This document shows, in pieces, positions 26,296 through 34,566 of a stretch of DNA of 64,000 nt. Every line of letters begins with the position of its first letter. Position 1 is the first letter of the stretch. The position numbers were made by a program, and so were the translations under genes. Source of the DNA: Planctomycetota bacterium (GTDB lineage Bacteria > Planctomycetota > J058); the NCBI GenBank assembly GCA_023954375.1, contig JAMLIC010000038.1:1-64000 (forward strand). The letters are read 5' to 3'. The notes beneath the pieces were generated by a model. The model was not told the DNA's origin and made no database searches. It saw nothing but the letters and a program-made list of their open reading frames with translations.

Positions 26296-27659
26296 GCGGC
26301 GCCGACCAAGAGCTCCTGCGCCGCGCGCAGGGCCTCCTCGCCGCGCGCGACCGGAGAGGGCGGCCGGCGGCGATCGGCGCCGCGCTCAAGGAGGGCGGCG
26401 CGCCGGGCGGCGGCCGGGCGCGGCTGACGGCCTGGGTCCACGGCGTCCTGCGCCACCGCCGCTCGCTGCACACGCTGATCGGCGCCGTGGCCCGCCGCGC
26501 GACGAAGGGGCGCGACCCGCGCCACGTCGCGGCGCTCGAGCTGGGGGCGTTCCGCCTGCTCTTCGGCCGCGAGCCGCTCACCGCGGTCCTGGCCGACCTC
26601 GCGCCGCTCGCGCAGGGCCGCAAGGCCCAGGAGCACCTGCGGCGCGCGCTGTCCGAGGTGTCGGCCGCGGTCGCGGGCGAGGTCGACCTGCCGCCCGACC
26701 CGGCGCGCCTCGAGGACGGCGACGACGCGACGCTGCCCGTGTCGCGCACGCGCGCCCTGCGGCTCGTGAAGCCGCTCCTCGGCGCCGCTCACCGCAACCT
26801 CGCCGGCCGGCTCGGGGTGCTCCACAGCCTGCCCGACGACCTGGTCGCGGCCTGGATCGCGCGCCACGGCGAGGCGACGGCGGCCGAGCTGTGCCGGGCG
26901 GCCAACGACCCGCCGCCGCTCTTCGCCCGCGTCCAGCCGCTGCGCGCCACGCGCGAGCAGGTGCTCGCCGCCCTCGCCGCCGAGGGGGTCGAGGCCACCC
27001 CCATGGACCTCGGGCACGCCCTGCGCCTCGAGGCCGGCAAGGGGAGCTTCCGCCGCACGGGCCCGTGGCGCCGGGGCGAGCTGTCGATCCAGGACCTCAC
27101 CGCGCAGCGCGCCGCGCCGCTCCTCGACCCGCGCCCGGGCGAGCGCGTGCTCGACCTGTGCGCGGCCCCGGGCACGAAGACGGCGGCGCTCGCCGAGCGG
27201 GCCCGCGACCAGGCGCCGCTCCTGGCGTGCGACCGCTCGCCGGCGCGCCTGCGGAAGGTCGCGCAGGGGGCCGCGCGCCTGGGGCTGACCTCGATCACGA
27301 CGCGCGTGCACGACGGCCGCCACACGGGCGCCCTGGCCGACCTGGGCCCGTTCGACGCCGTCCTCGTCGACGCGCCCTGCTCCAACACGGGCGTCCTGCG
27401 CCGCCGCCCCGAGGCCCGCTGGCGCTACGACGTCGCCTCGCAGCGGCGCCTCGCCCGCGACCAGGCGGCGATCCTCGCCACGGCCGCCGCGCTCGTCCGC
27501 CCGGGCGGGCGGATCGTCTACTCGGTGTGCTCGATCGAGCCCGAGGAGGGCGAGGCGCTCGTGCGCGCGCAGCCCGGGCTGCGGCTCGAGCGCGAGGAGC
27601 TGGTCCTGCCCTCGCCCGGCGGCGGCGACGGCGGCTACCTGGCGCTCCTCGCCCGCTGA
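26292..27659 (+). CDS. rsmB: 16S rRNA m5C967-type methyltransferase RsmB
   Basis: 455 residues from a GTG overlapping the truD stop. The N-terminal 130 residues resemble the NusB-like RNA-binding domain of RsmB (RARLTAWVHGVLRHRRSL, RHVAALELGAFRLLF). The Rossmann methyltransferase domain has the SAM-binding DLCAAPGTKTAALAERA, motif IV DAPCSNTGVLRRRPEARWR and motif VI YSVCSIEPEEGE, giving the two cysteines needed for 5-methylcytosine formation. Assignment to C967 of 16S rRNA is from family resemblance. A 20-base perfect palindrome follows 15 bases after the stop. Confidence 0.9.
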   Translation: MSGADQELLRRAQGLLAARDRRGRPAAIGAALKEGGAPGGGRARLTAWVHGVLRHRRSLHTLIGAVARRATKGRDPRHVAALELGAFRLLFGREPLTAVLADLAPLAQGRKAQEHLRRALSEVSAAVAGEVDLPPDPARLEDGDDATLPVSRTRALRLVKPLLGAAHRNLAGRLGVLHSLPDDLVAAWIARHGEATAAELCRAANDPPPLFARVQPLRATREQVLAALAAEGVEATPMDLGHALRLEAGKGSFRRTGPWRRGELSIQDLTAQRAAPLLDPRPGERVLDLCAAPGTKTAALAERARDQAPLLACDRSPARLRKVAQGAARLGLTSITTRVHDGRHTGALADLGPFDAVLVDAPCSNTGVLRRRPEARWRYDVASQRRLARDQAAILATAAALVRPGGRIVYSVCSIEPEEGEALVRAQPGLRLEREELVLPSPGGGDGGYLALLAR

Positions 27660-27674
27660 CCTGGGTACATGCCC

Positions 27675-27798
27675 GATCGCCCCATGGGGCGATCCCTCAT
27701 GCGGCTCGGGGCGGCCTGGGAGGCCGGTCGCGGGACGTCCCCGCGGGTTGACGCCGCCGTCGTCTGGTTTCCCGGACAGTGTCCGGTCGAGCGGACAC
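27675..27798. promoter_or_regulatory. Palindrome and inverted repeat upstream of the second pseudopilin operon
   Basis: In the 261-base gap after rsmB, 27675-27694 is a perfect 20-base palindrome centred on CCATGG, placed like a terminator for truD-rsmB but without a T-run. Further on, GTGTCCG (27779-27785) and CGGACAC (27792-27798) are exact inverses 6 bases apart, a good operator shape for the operon starting at 27921. TTGAC occurs near 27748, but no matching -10 was found. Confidence 0.45.
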
Positions 27799-27920
27799 GT
27801 TCGGGTCCCGTAAGCCACGCGGCGTTCCTTCGGTCCGCCCCTCGCGTAAAGGAGAGGCCGCGCGCCCCCCCCTGCGGCGGTGCATCGGGGGGGTACCCAG
27901 CCCCGCGCGAGGTGAGGGAC

Positions 27921-28880
27921 ATGCTCACACAGACGACGACGCGATCGAGGTGGCTGCTGCCCGCGCTCCTGCTCGTGGGCCTCGGGGGGCCGGCCGCCGC
28001 CCAGCCCCGGCGCACCGCCGAGCGCCTCGAGCGCTTCCTGGCCGCGGCGCCGGGCGACCCGCGGGGCGCCGCCGGCGCGCTGGGGCGAGGCGACGCGGCG
28101 CTCGTCCCGGCCCTCGTCGATCTCCTGCGCCTGGACGTCGACACGCTCGGGCGACGCGACGAGGGGGCCGACGCCGCCGAGCGGGCGCGGGCGCGGGCGG
28201 GCGCGATCTGCCTCGCGCTCGGACGGATCGGCGACCCGCGCGCGCTGCGGCCGCTCTGCGACCTGCTCGCCGGCCCCGACGCCGCCGTCGCGGCGGCGGC
28301 CAGCGACGCGTTCGTCGCCATCGACCATCAGGACCGCCTGACGCTCCTCGTCGACGCCTTCCGCATCCGGCCGAGCAAGGAGGTCGCGACCACCCTGGGC
28401 CGCCTCCACGCGGCGTTCGGCGCGACGGCCTGCCTGGCCGCGCTCGAGGGCCTCTACGCCTCCGACGCCCCGCCGGAGGTCCGCGCGGCCGTGCTGGCCG
28501 GCCTGGCCCGGATCGAGGACGACGCCGCGCACGCCTGCGTCCGGCGCCTCGCCCGGGCCGGCGACCCGCTGGCGCTCGCCGCGCTCTCCCGCCGCCTCGC
28601 CGCGCCCACCGGGCGCGACGAGCTCGAGCAGCTCCTCGAGGCGCTCGCGGGCGGCGAGCCGTGGGCGCGGGCCACCGCCGCGGCCGCGCTCGGCCGCGCG
28701 GGCCCGTGGGCCCAGGACCGAGCGGTCCGGGCGCTGATCGCCGCGCTGGAGGACGGCGACCCGCGCCTGGCGCGGCACGCGCAGGCCTCGCTCGAGCGGC
28801 TGACGCGCGCGTCCCCGGGCCGGGAGGCCGCGGCGTGGCGCCGGTGGTGGGAGGAGCGCACGGAGGAGGTGCCGCAATGA
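27921..28880 (+). CDS. Exported HEAT-repeat protein
   Basis: 319 residues with a signal peptide (about 1-27, GLGGPAAAQ). The mature protein is built of HEAT/PBS-lyase-like helical repeats: LALGRIGDPRALRPLCDLLAG, AAALGRAGPWAQDRAVRALI and LEDGDPRLARHAQASLERL. Such solenoids bind partner proteins. The GAGGTGAGGG before the ATG is a good ribosome site. Its stop overlaps the next start (ATGA), so it belongs to the pseudopilin operon and may act as a periplasmic scaffold for it. Confidence 0.8.
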   Translation: MLTQTTTRSRWLLPALLLVGLGGPAAAQPRRTAERLERFLAAAPGDPRGAAGALGRGDAALVPALVDLLRLDVDTLGRRDEGADAAERARARAGAICLALGRIGDPRALRPLCDLLAGPDAAVAAAASDAFVAIDHQDRLTLLVDAFRIRPSKEVATTLGRLHAAFGATACLAALEGLYASDAPPEVRAAVLAGLARIEDDAAHACVRRLARAGDPLALAALSRRLAAPTGRDELEQLLEALAGGEPWARATAAAALGRAGPWAQDRAVRALIAALEDGDPRLARHAQASLERLTRASPGREAAAWRRWWEERTEEVPQ

Positions 28881-29281
28881 CCAGGCTCGACGCGCGCGCG
28901 CGCGCGCCGCAGGCCGGCCTGTCGCTGATCGAGGTGACGGTCGCCCTGTCGCTGCTCGTGATCGTCCTCATGGGCCTCGTGGCGCTCTCGGCCCTGACCA
29001 ACCAGCAGATCAACGAGGGGAACGACCGCGCCGTCGCCCACGCCGCGGCCCAGAGCACGATCGAGTTCCTCGGCAGCCGGAGCGTCGACGAGGTCCTGAC
29101 CTACCACGGGACCACGTTCACGGTCGAGGGCGTCACCGCGAGCCGGGCCGTGGGCACGATCACCACGACCGACCTGGGCTGGGACGCGAGCACGGCGCGG
29201 GCCTACCTGGTCACCGCCGAGGTCCGGGACCCCGACAGCGGCCGGCAGCTCGCCGTGCTCAGCGTGGTGAGGACGCGATGA
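28877..29281 (+). CDS. Prepilin-type protein (PilV/GspI-like)
   Basis: 134 residues. The N-terminal motif PQAGLSLIEVTVALSLLVIV has Gly before the cleavage site and Glu at +5, then a hydrophobic helix. The short beta-rich tail ends with RAYLVTAEVRDPDSGRQLAVLSVVR, a normal PilV/GspI type. It is coupled to the HEAT gene before it and to the next pseudopilin after it by 4-base overlaps. Confidence 0.85.
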   Translation: MTRLDARARAPQAGLSLIEVTVALSLLVIVLMGLVALSALTNQQINEGNDRAVAHAAAQSTIEFLGSRSVDEVLTYHGTTFTVEGVTASRAVGTITTTDLGWDASTARAYLVTAEVRDPDSGRQLAVLSVVRTR

Positions 29282-30036
29282 AGACGACGACCCACGGCGC
29301 CCGCGCGGGCCTGTCGCTCCTCGAGGTCATGGTCGCCATGGCCGTCCTGGCGGTGCTGGTCCTCATGGCCTTCTCCCTCACCAGCCACGCCGCCCAGTTC
29401 TCCGCGATCAGCGGGCACAAGGCGCACGTCCAGGCGAAGGCGCAGCTCGCGCTGGCGACCCTCTCCACCCTGGTGCGCGAGTCGACCGCCGACCAGGTGT
29501 GCCCGTTCCGGACGACCGACCCCCCCGGGGGGACGATCACGTTCGAGAGCGGGGCGACGATCCCGGCGACGCAGGTGTTCCTCTGCTTCCCCGTGCCGCG
29601 CGGGCCGGACGGCCTGTTCGCCTTCCACCAGGGCGGGGCGGTGCTCTCGGAGCCGCGCTGGCAGGGGGTCGCCGTGGTCGGCTACCACGCGGGCACGGTC
29701 CGCGAGTACGTGCAGTTCGGGACCGGCCTCCCCTTCTCCGGCGCGAACCCGATCCGGATCAGCGCGGTGAGCGCCACGACGATCACGCTCACGAACGGCA
29801 CCACCTTCGACCGCGCGGGCGCGGTCGGCGCCGGGCAGACCAGCCGGGTGCTCGTCCATGACGTGGCGCAGCTGGAGTCGCCCAACTACGTCACCGGGCA
29901 GCTCCTCGGGGGTCAGCCGCTGCAGCTCAAGCTGACGCTGCTCGACCGGGTGCGCACGAGCTCGATCAACCAGGGGGCGGGCTTCACCGTCGTCGCGAGC
30001 TTCGAGACGGGGATCCTGGCGCGGAACAGGAACTGA
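29278..30036 (+). CDS. Prepilin-type protein (PilW/GspJ-like)
   Basis: 252 residues with the prepilin motif ARAGLSLLEVMVAMAVLAVL, Glu at +5 and a hydrophobic helix. The globular part is Thr/Gly/Val-rich with a possible Cys pair (DQVCPFRTTD and VFLCFPVPRG, about 28 residues apart). A beta-strand series (SATTITLTNGTTFDRAGA) follows. Its place between PilV-like and PilX-like genes makes it a minor pseudopilin of a second filament system distinct from the T2SS at 11-23 kb. Confidence 0.85.
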   Translation: MKTTTHGARAGLSLLEVMVAMAVLAVLVLMAFSLTSHAAQFSAISGHKAHVQAKAQLALATLSTLVRESTADQVCPFRTTDPPGGTITFESGATIPATQVFLCFPVPRGPDGLFAFHQGGAVLSEPRWQGVAVVGYHAGTVREYVQFGTGLPFSGANPIRISAVSATTITLTNGTTFDRAGAVGAGQTSRVLVHDVAQLESPNYVTGQLLGGQPLQLKLTLLDRVRTSSINQGAGFTVVASFETGILARNRN

Positions 30037-30050
30037 GAAGAGGAGGAGCC

Positions 30051-31631
30051 ATGCACCTGCAGCGCGGAGGTCGACGGCGCCGGGAGGAGGGCAGCGCCCT
30101 CATCCTCGTCGTCATCATGCTCGCGGTCCTGACGCCGCTCGTCGTGGTCCTCGTGCAGCTGGGCGCGTCGCGCACCACCGCCGAGGCGCACGCGAGCTCG
30201 GCGCTGGTCAGGACCTACGCCGCCGAGGCGGGCCTGGCGCGGGCGCGCTTCATGGTGGCCCGCCACACGAACCGTGTGACCGACGAGAACTGGCTGCGCG
30301 ACGTCGCCTCGACCGATCCGGACGCCATGACGGCGGTCCTGTGGGAGGACGGCCAGCGCCACTTCGTGCACCCCGGCGGCCCCCGCGGGTCGGCGACGGT
30401 GCGCGTGTTCGTGGTCCGCCTCAGCCCGCTCCAGAACCCCTACTCGAGCTGGTTCCTGGTCGTCTCGCGGGCGGAGTCGGCCGACCCGGACGGGGCGGTC
30501 CGCGCCATCTCGCTGGCGCAGACCATGCGCACCACCAGCTCCTTCGCCAAGTACGCCCGCTTCGTCAGCCAGAACAACCTGAGCATCGGGGCCGGGGCCC
30601 ACTACTTCGGCGAGGTGCACTCGAACGCCAACATCTCGGCGGCGAACAGCACGGTCGTGTTCCACGAGAACGTCTCCGCGCACGGGACGATCTCCGGCGG
30701 GCCGACGGTGCTCAAGGAGAGCGCCACGGGCGTGCCGCAGATCACCATGCCCTCGGAGGAGCAGCTCGCCGCCCTCACCCAGGAGGCGCCCGGCGGGGCG
30801 ATGGTGTTCGACACCACCGACGCGGCCTTCCGCGCCGCGTTCCACGCGGCGACGGGGCACATGCCCTCGAGCGGGAACCCCACCGAGGTCCACCTGACGT
30901 GGAAGGGGGACGTCATGGACGTCACCGTCCGCGTGCGGATCTCGGGGACGTGGCGGACGTGGGCGCGCACCGACGAGCAGATCCCCCACAACGGGACGAT
31001 CTTCGTCCGCGGCGACGCCTACAACGAGGGCAACTTCGCCTCGCGGCTGACCGTCGCCGCCACGGACAGGATCTTCGTCACGGACCCGATCCGCTACGTC
31101 AACACGGCGGGGGACCCGCAGTACACGCTCTACGAGAACGGGAGCCCGTCGACGTTCAACCCGGGCCAGAACGAGTGGACGAGCACGGCCGACTGGCGCG
31201 GCAGCGCCTTCGACTACCGCAAGACCGACGGGTGGACGGCCCCCCAGGTCGGCGGCATCTCGTTCGACCCGAGCCTCGGGCTGGTCGCGCTCAACAACAT
31301 CGTCGTGAGGACGGACGGGATCGCGAGCAACGCCGAGTACCACGGGGCCTTCTTCTCGTCGAACGGGACCGTCACCTCGGACGGGGCGACCGGGAAGCGG
31401 AACCTCTACATGCTCGGCACGATGATCACGACCGGCACCATGCCCATGTCGGGTCACTGGTCGTTCCGCAACTACATCTACGACACCGGCTTCATGGAGA
31501 ACCCCCCGCCCGCGTTCCCGACGGTCGAGCAGCCGACGTTCAAGAACTGGCACGAGCTGGGCACCGAGCAGGTGAGCGGGCACGTCTTCCGGCTCACGCG
31601 GTCCGACGCCAAGACGGCCTTCGGCCTGTAG
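30051..31631 (+). CDS. PilX-like N-terminus with DUF4900-type domain
   Basis: 526 residues. The N-terminus EEGSALILVVIMLAVLTPLV has the PilX/GspK plan (Glu-Glu-Gly-Ser-Ala before a hydrophobic helix). Residues about 140-520 carry a domain resembling DUF4900: YARFVSQNNLSIGAGAHYFG, GEVHSNANISAANSTVVFHE, and later RNLYMLGTMITTG. DUF4900 occurs in extracellular pilin-like proteins and is thought to form a beta-helix-like fold. The preceding AGAGGAGGAGCC is a strong ribosome site. It is probably the tip or adhesive subunit of this small filament. Confidence 0.83.
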   Translation: MHLQRGGRRRREEGSALILVVIMLAVLTPLVVVLVQLGASRTTAEAHASSALVRTYAAEAGLARARFMVARHTNRVTDENWLRDVASTDPDAMTAVLWEDGQRHFVHPGGPRGSATVRVFVVRLSPLQNPYSSWFLVVSRAESADPDGAVRAISLAQTMRTTSSFAKYARFVSQNNLSIGAGAHYFGEVHSNANISAANSTVVFHENVSAHGTISGGPTVLKESATGVPQITMPSEEQLAALTQEAPGGAMVFDTTDAAFRAAFHAATGHMPSSGNPTEVHLTWKGDVMDVTVRVRISGTWRTWARTDEQIPHNGTIFVRGDAYNEGNFASRLTVAATDRIFVTDPIRYVNTAGDPQYTLYENGSPSTFNPGQNEWTSTADWRGSAFDYRKTDGWTAPQVGGISFDPSLGLVALNNIVVRTDGIASNAEYHGAFFSSNGTVTSDGATGKRNLYMLGTMITTGTMPMSGHWSFRNYIYDTGFMENPPPAFPTVEQPTFKNWHELGTEQVSGHVFRLTRSDAKTAFGL

Positions 31632-31640
31632 GAGCCCCGC

Positions 31641-31976
31641 ATGACGCCCTTGCGCTGGGCCGCCCTCGTCCTCGCCGTGTGCGTGGCGCTCGTCGCGTGG
31701 AGCGCCGCCACGCGGACGGCGCCGGCCGCGCGGCCTCCCGGCCCCGCCCCCGCCGACGCTCCCTCCGGGGCGTCGATCGCGGCGGACGCTCACCCCGGCG
31801 GGGCGCCCGCCTCGAGCGACGGAGGGGGCGCCCCGCCCGCGGCGCTCGACCTCGTCAACGTCAAGCTCCCGCTCCCGCCGGCGCTCGTGGAGCGGGAGCG
31901 CGACGCCGCGCTCCTGCAGCAGGAGCTGAGCGAGATGGGCCTCGGACCGGACGACGACGACGCGCCGGGCGAGTGA
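31641..31976 (+). CDS. Small membrane-anchored protein with VKLPLP motif
   Basis: 111 residues. An N-terminal hydrophobic segment (about 5-22, WAALVLAVCVALVAWSA) acts as signal or anchor, followed by a Pro/Ala/Gly/Ser linker. The conserved-looking C-terminus contains NVKLPLPPALVERERDAALL and ends GPDDDDAPGE. The VKLPLP...DDD tail recurs almost intact in the next ORF. The family is unknown; the position at the end of the pseudopilin operon (9 bases after the PilX-like stop) suggests a role in that system. Confidence 0.7.
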   Translation: MTPLRWAALVLAVCVALVAWSAATRTAPAARPPGPAPADAPSGASIAADAHPGGAPASSDGGGAPPAALDLVNVKLPLPPALVERERDAALLQQELSEMGLGPDDDDAPGE

Positions 31977-32071
31977 GCGTGCACGTCAAGCTCCCTCTGC
32001 CGCGCGAGTTGCAGGGACGCGAGCAGGAGGCCGCCCTCGTGCCGCACGACGACGACGCCGCCGGCGCCTGA
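31973..32071 (+). CDS. Tiny ORF repeating the VKLPLP tail of its neighbour
   Basis: 32 codons starting at a GTG that overlaps the previous stop (GTGA). The product starts VSVHVKLPLPRELQGREQEA and ends HDDDAAGA, matching the last 40 residues of the preceding protein (NVKLPLP..L..RE.DAAL......DDDA.G). It has no signal or anchor of its own. It could be a real microprotein, made by partial duplication and translationally coupled, or a relic exposed by a premature stop in a longer two-repeat protein. Confidence 0.55.
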   Translation: MSVHVKLPLPRELQGREQEAALVPHDDDAAGA

Positions 32072-32158
32072 GGGGGCGCCTGGGCCTGGCATGGGGGACG
32101 CCCGGTCGGGAGGGGCCTGAACTTCCCCTTACCCGGGGGCGCCCGGCGGCCGCGGCGA

Positions 32159-32164
32159 TAGCCT
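32159..32164 (+). promoter_or_regulatory. TANNNT box before the coiled-coil gene
   Basis: TAGCCT lies 8 bases before the GTG at 32173, with no Shine-Dalgarno between them. This is the same arrangement seen at other leaderless-type starts in this window and supports GTG 32173 as the true start of the coiled-coil gene. Confidence 0.45.
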
Positions 32165-32172
32165 GGCGGCGG

Positions 32173-33082
32173 GTGCGCGTGACGATGAGCCGGGGCGCGC
32201 GGAGGGCTGCGCCAGAGCCTCGACGCCGCCCAGGCGGAGGCGGCCGAGGTCCGGGGCAAGCTCGCCGCCGTCGAGGCCGCGGCCGAGGAGACCTCCCGCA
32301 CGGCCGGGGAGCTCACCCAGGTCCGCGGCGACCTCGAGACGGCGCTGGCCGAGCTGCGCGCGGCGCTCCAGGCCCGGGACGAGCAGCTCGCCGGCGCGCA
32401 GGAGCTCCTCGCCCAGCGAGAGCGCGACCTGCGCGACCAGCGGGCCGCCTTCGCCGAGCGCGAGCGCGGCCTCCTGCGCGCGAGCGCCGCGCACGAGGGC
32501 CAGGCGCGGGCGCTGGAGCGCGCCCTGGCCGAGGAGCGGGCGCGCGCGCAGGAGCTGCTCGACGAGGCGACGGCCCAGGCGCACCGCATGGAGCGCGACG
32601 CGGCCGAGCGCCAGGAGCGCGACCTGCGCGCGGTCGAGGAGCTGGCGGTCCTGCGCCGCCAGCTCGACGAGGCGCAGGCGGCCTGCGCCACCGAGCGCAA
32701 GGCCGTCGAGGCGGGGCGGGCCTGGCTGACCGCCGAGCGGCAGCGCGCCGACCGGCTCCAGGCCGAGCGCCAGCAGCTCGTCGAGCAGCGCGCCCCGCTC
32801 GAGCGGCGCGCGGGCGAGCTCGAGGCCGCCCTGCGCGAGCAGGGCGAGGAGCTCGCGGCCGCGCGCGACGAGGCCCTACCGGCCGCCGAGGCCCGCGCCG
32901 CGGCCGCCGAGCGCGAGCTGGCCGCCGCCCGCCGCGTCATGCGCGAGCTGAGCGAGACGCTCGACCGCCAGGCGCGGCAGCACCAGGAGCTCGAGGTCGC
33001 CTTCGACGAGGTCTCCGACGCCTACGAGGAGCTCCTGCGCCAGCTCGAGGCCCTGCGGGCGGACCGCGGCGGGCCGGGCTGA
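32173..33082 (+). CDS. Long coiled-coil protein, frame change near the 5' end
   Basis: From about 32207 to the stop at 33080-33082 one frame encodes about 290 residues of almost unbroken heptad coiled coil (LDAAQAEAAEVRGKLAAVEA through QHQELEVAFDEVSDAYEEL). That frame has no ATG or GTG before 32588, while a leaderless-type GTG at 32173 followed by ATG 32185 is one frame off. Skipping one base near 32200 joins VTMSRGAR to GLRQSLDAAQ. I therefore take 32173-33082 as one gene with a single-base frame change. If the break is real, only 32588-33082 (164 codons) would be made. Function unknown. Confidence 0.55.
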
Positions 33083-33107
33083 CGGACGGCGGTCGCTCCG
33101 GGCCGGG

Positions 33108-34457
33108 TCAGCGCGGGGCGCCGGCCCGGCGCGCCTCGTAGGGGTGGTCTCGCCTGCGCAGGACGCGGGCGCGCTCGACGAGGTCCCCCTCGCGCAGGCG
33201 GTCGGCGACCGCCTGGCCGTCGATCAGGCGCCCGACCGGGAGGTGGTGCTCGTCGAACGTGGCCGCCGGCATGAGCGTGATGAACAGCTGGCTGCCCGCG
33301 GTGTGGGGCGCGTCCTCGCACACGAGCGAGACCGTCCCCCGCAGGTGGGCCCGGTGCTTCGCCGGGTCGCGGGCGCCCGGGTCGTCCTCGAGGCGCCACC
33401 CCGGGTCGTGGCGCGCGCCCGGCGGCGCGCCGGGGCGCGTGGCCGGGTCGCCGGTCTGCGCGAGGAGGTTCGGGACGACGCGGCTGAAGGGCAGCCCGTC
33501 GTAGAAGCCCGCGTCGACGAGCTCGAGCAGCCCGGCCACGGCGTTGGGGACCTGGTCCTCGAACAGCTCGAGCGTGATCGCGCCGCGCGACGTCACGAGC
33601 TCGACCCGCGGCAGGTCGTCGCGCGCGGCCTCCTCGCGGCGCAGCGCCTCCTCGCGCGCCCAGGCGGCCTGCGCGCGGTCGAGCTCGCCGTCGGTGAGCC
33701 ACCACGCGCTGCGCATCTGCAGGGCGGCCGAGAGCCCCTTCGGCGAGGCGATCCGGTCGCGCGCGAGGCGCGCCTCGGCGAAGCGGTTCAGGCAGTAGAG
33801 CGCGATCGCGTGGTAGCCGCGCCGCTCGTCGGTCGGCTCGAGCTCGCAGGCGCGCGCCAGCAGCGCCTCGGCCTCGTCGAAGCGGTTCTCGGTGACGAGG
33901 CACATGGCGAGCAGCGCCAGGGCGCGCGGGTCGTCGGGGCGGGCGCGGATCGCGGCCTCCGCGTCGGACCGGGCGTCCTCGAAGCGCCCCTTGCCCACGA
34001 GGAGCTCGCCGCGCGCGAGCCTGAGGACGGGGTCGTCCTCGGCGGCGATCGCGGCCTCGAGGTCGCGCAGGAGCGGCGCGAGCGCCTGCTCGAGGCGCTG
34101 CCGCAACGACACGTAGCGCGCCCGGCCGGCCCCCGTGCCCAGCGCCTCGTAGGCCTCCTGCGCCGCCTGGGCCTCGAGCGCCAGGCGCTCGGCCTCCTTG
34201 CGCAGGGCCGGGTCCTTCTTCAGGTCGGCCGGCGACTTGCCGCGGGCGAACCCGGCCACCGCCTCGTGGGCGAGCTGCAGCCGCTCCTGCGCCCGCGCGA
34301 GGTCGAGGCGCAGGAGGTTGAAGCGGCGGTCGTCCTCGTCGAAGGCGCGGGCCCGCCCGAGGAGCGCGTCGCGGGAGCTGACGGGGGCGGCGTCCTGGGC
34401 CGACGCGCCGCCGGCGAGGGCCAGGAGGGCCGCGGCGAGGAGCGTGCACGTGCGCAT
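33108..34457 (-). CDS. Exported TPR protein with C-terminal cyclophilin-type peptidyl-prolyl isomerase domain
   Basis: 449 residues. A signal peptide (about 1-20, GGASAQ) precedes helical and TPR-like repeats (ALLAMCLVTENRFDEAEALL, ELEPTDERRGYHAIAL) to about residue 255. The last 170 residues are a cyclophilin-type PPIase: VTSRGAITLELFEDQVPNAV, GFYDGLPFSRVVPNLLAQTG, SQLFITLMPAATFDEHHLPV and VGRLIDGQAVADRL. FSRVVPN (canonical FHRVI) keeps the catalytic Arg, with Ser for His. It probably folds periplasmic or envelope proteins. A TACCAT box 8 bases before the ATG suggests a leaderless start. Confidence 0.88.
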   Translation of the reverse strand: MRTCTLLAAALLALAGGASAQDAAPVSSRDALLGRARAFDEDDRRFNLLRLDLARAQERLQLAHEAVAGFARGKSPADLKKDPALRKEAERLALEAQAAQEAYEALGTGAGRARYVSLRQRLEQALAPLLRDLEAAIAAEDDPVLRLARGELLVGKGRFEDARSDAEAAIRARPDDPRALALLAMCLVTENRFDEAEALLARACELEPTDERRGYHAIALYCLNRFAEARLARDRIASPKGLSAALQMRSAWWLTDGELDRAQAAWAREEALRREEAARDDLPRVELVTSRGAITLELFEDQVPNAVAGLLELVDAGFYDGLPFSRVVPNLLAQTGDPATRPGAPPGARHDPGWRLEDDPGARDPAKHRAHLRGTVSLVCEDAPHTAGSQLFITLMPAATFDEHHLPVGRLIDGQAVADRLREGDLVERARVLRRRDHPYEARRAGAPR

Positions 34458-34465
34458 GGCGGGCC

Positions 34466-34471
34466 ATGGTA
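34466..34471 (-). promoter_or_regulatory. TANNNT box, leaderless-type start (TPR-PPIase)
   Basis: On the minus strand TACCAT occupies 34471-34466 and is followed after 8 bases by the ATG at 34457. No Shine-Dalgarno lies between. Confidence 0.5.
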
Positions 34472-34566
34472 GCCGCGACCCGGCGGGCCGGCCGCCGCGA
34501 CGTGAGCCCGATCCCGGCGGGCTCAAGTCACGCCCCCGCCTGGCCGAAACAGGAGGGGGAGGACCC

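Noticed and set aside
27675..27694. Palindrome after rsmB as a restriction-type or att site
   Set aside because: A single perfect palindrome with no integrase or methylase nearby; a terminator or structural role is simpler.
26103..28877. 924-codon minus-strand ORF opposite rsmB and the HEAT gene
   Set aside because: Low-complexity antisense frame; the plus-strand genes have clear domains and starts.
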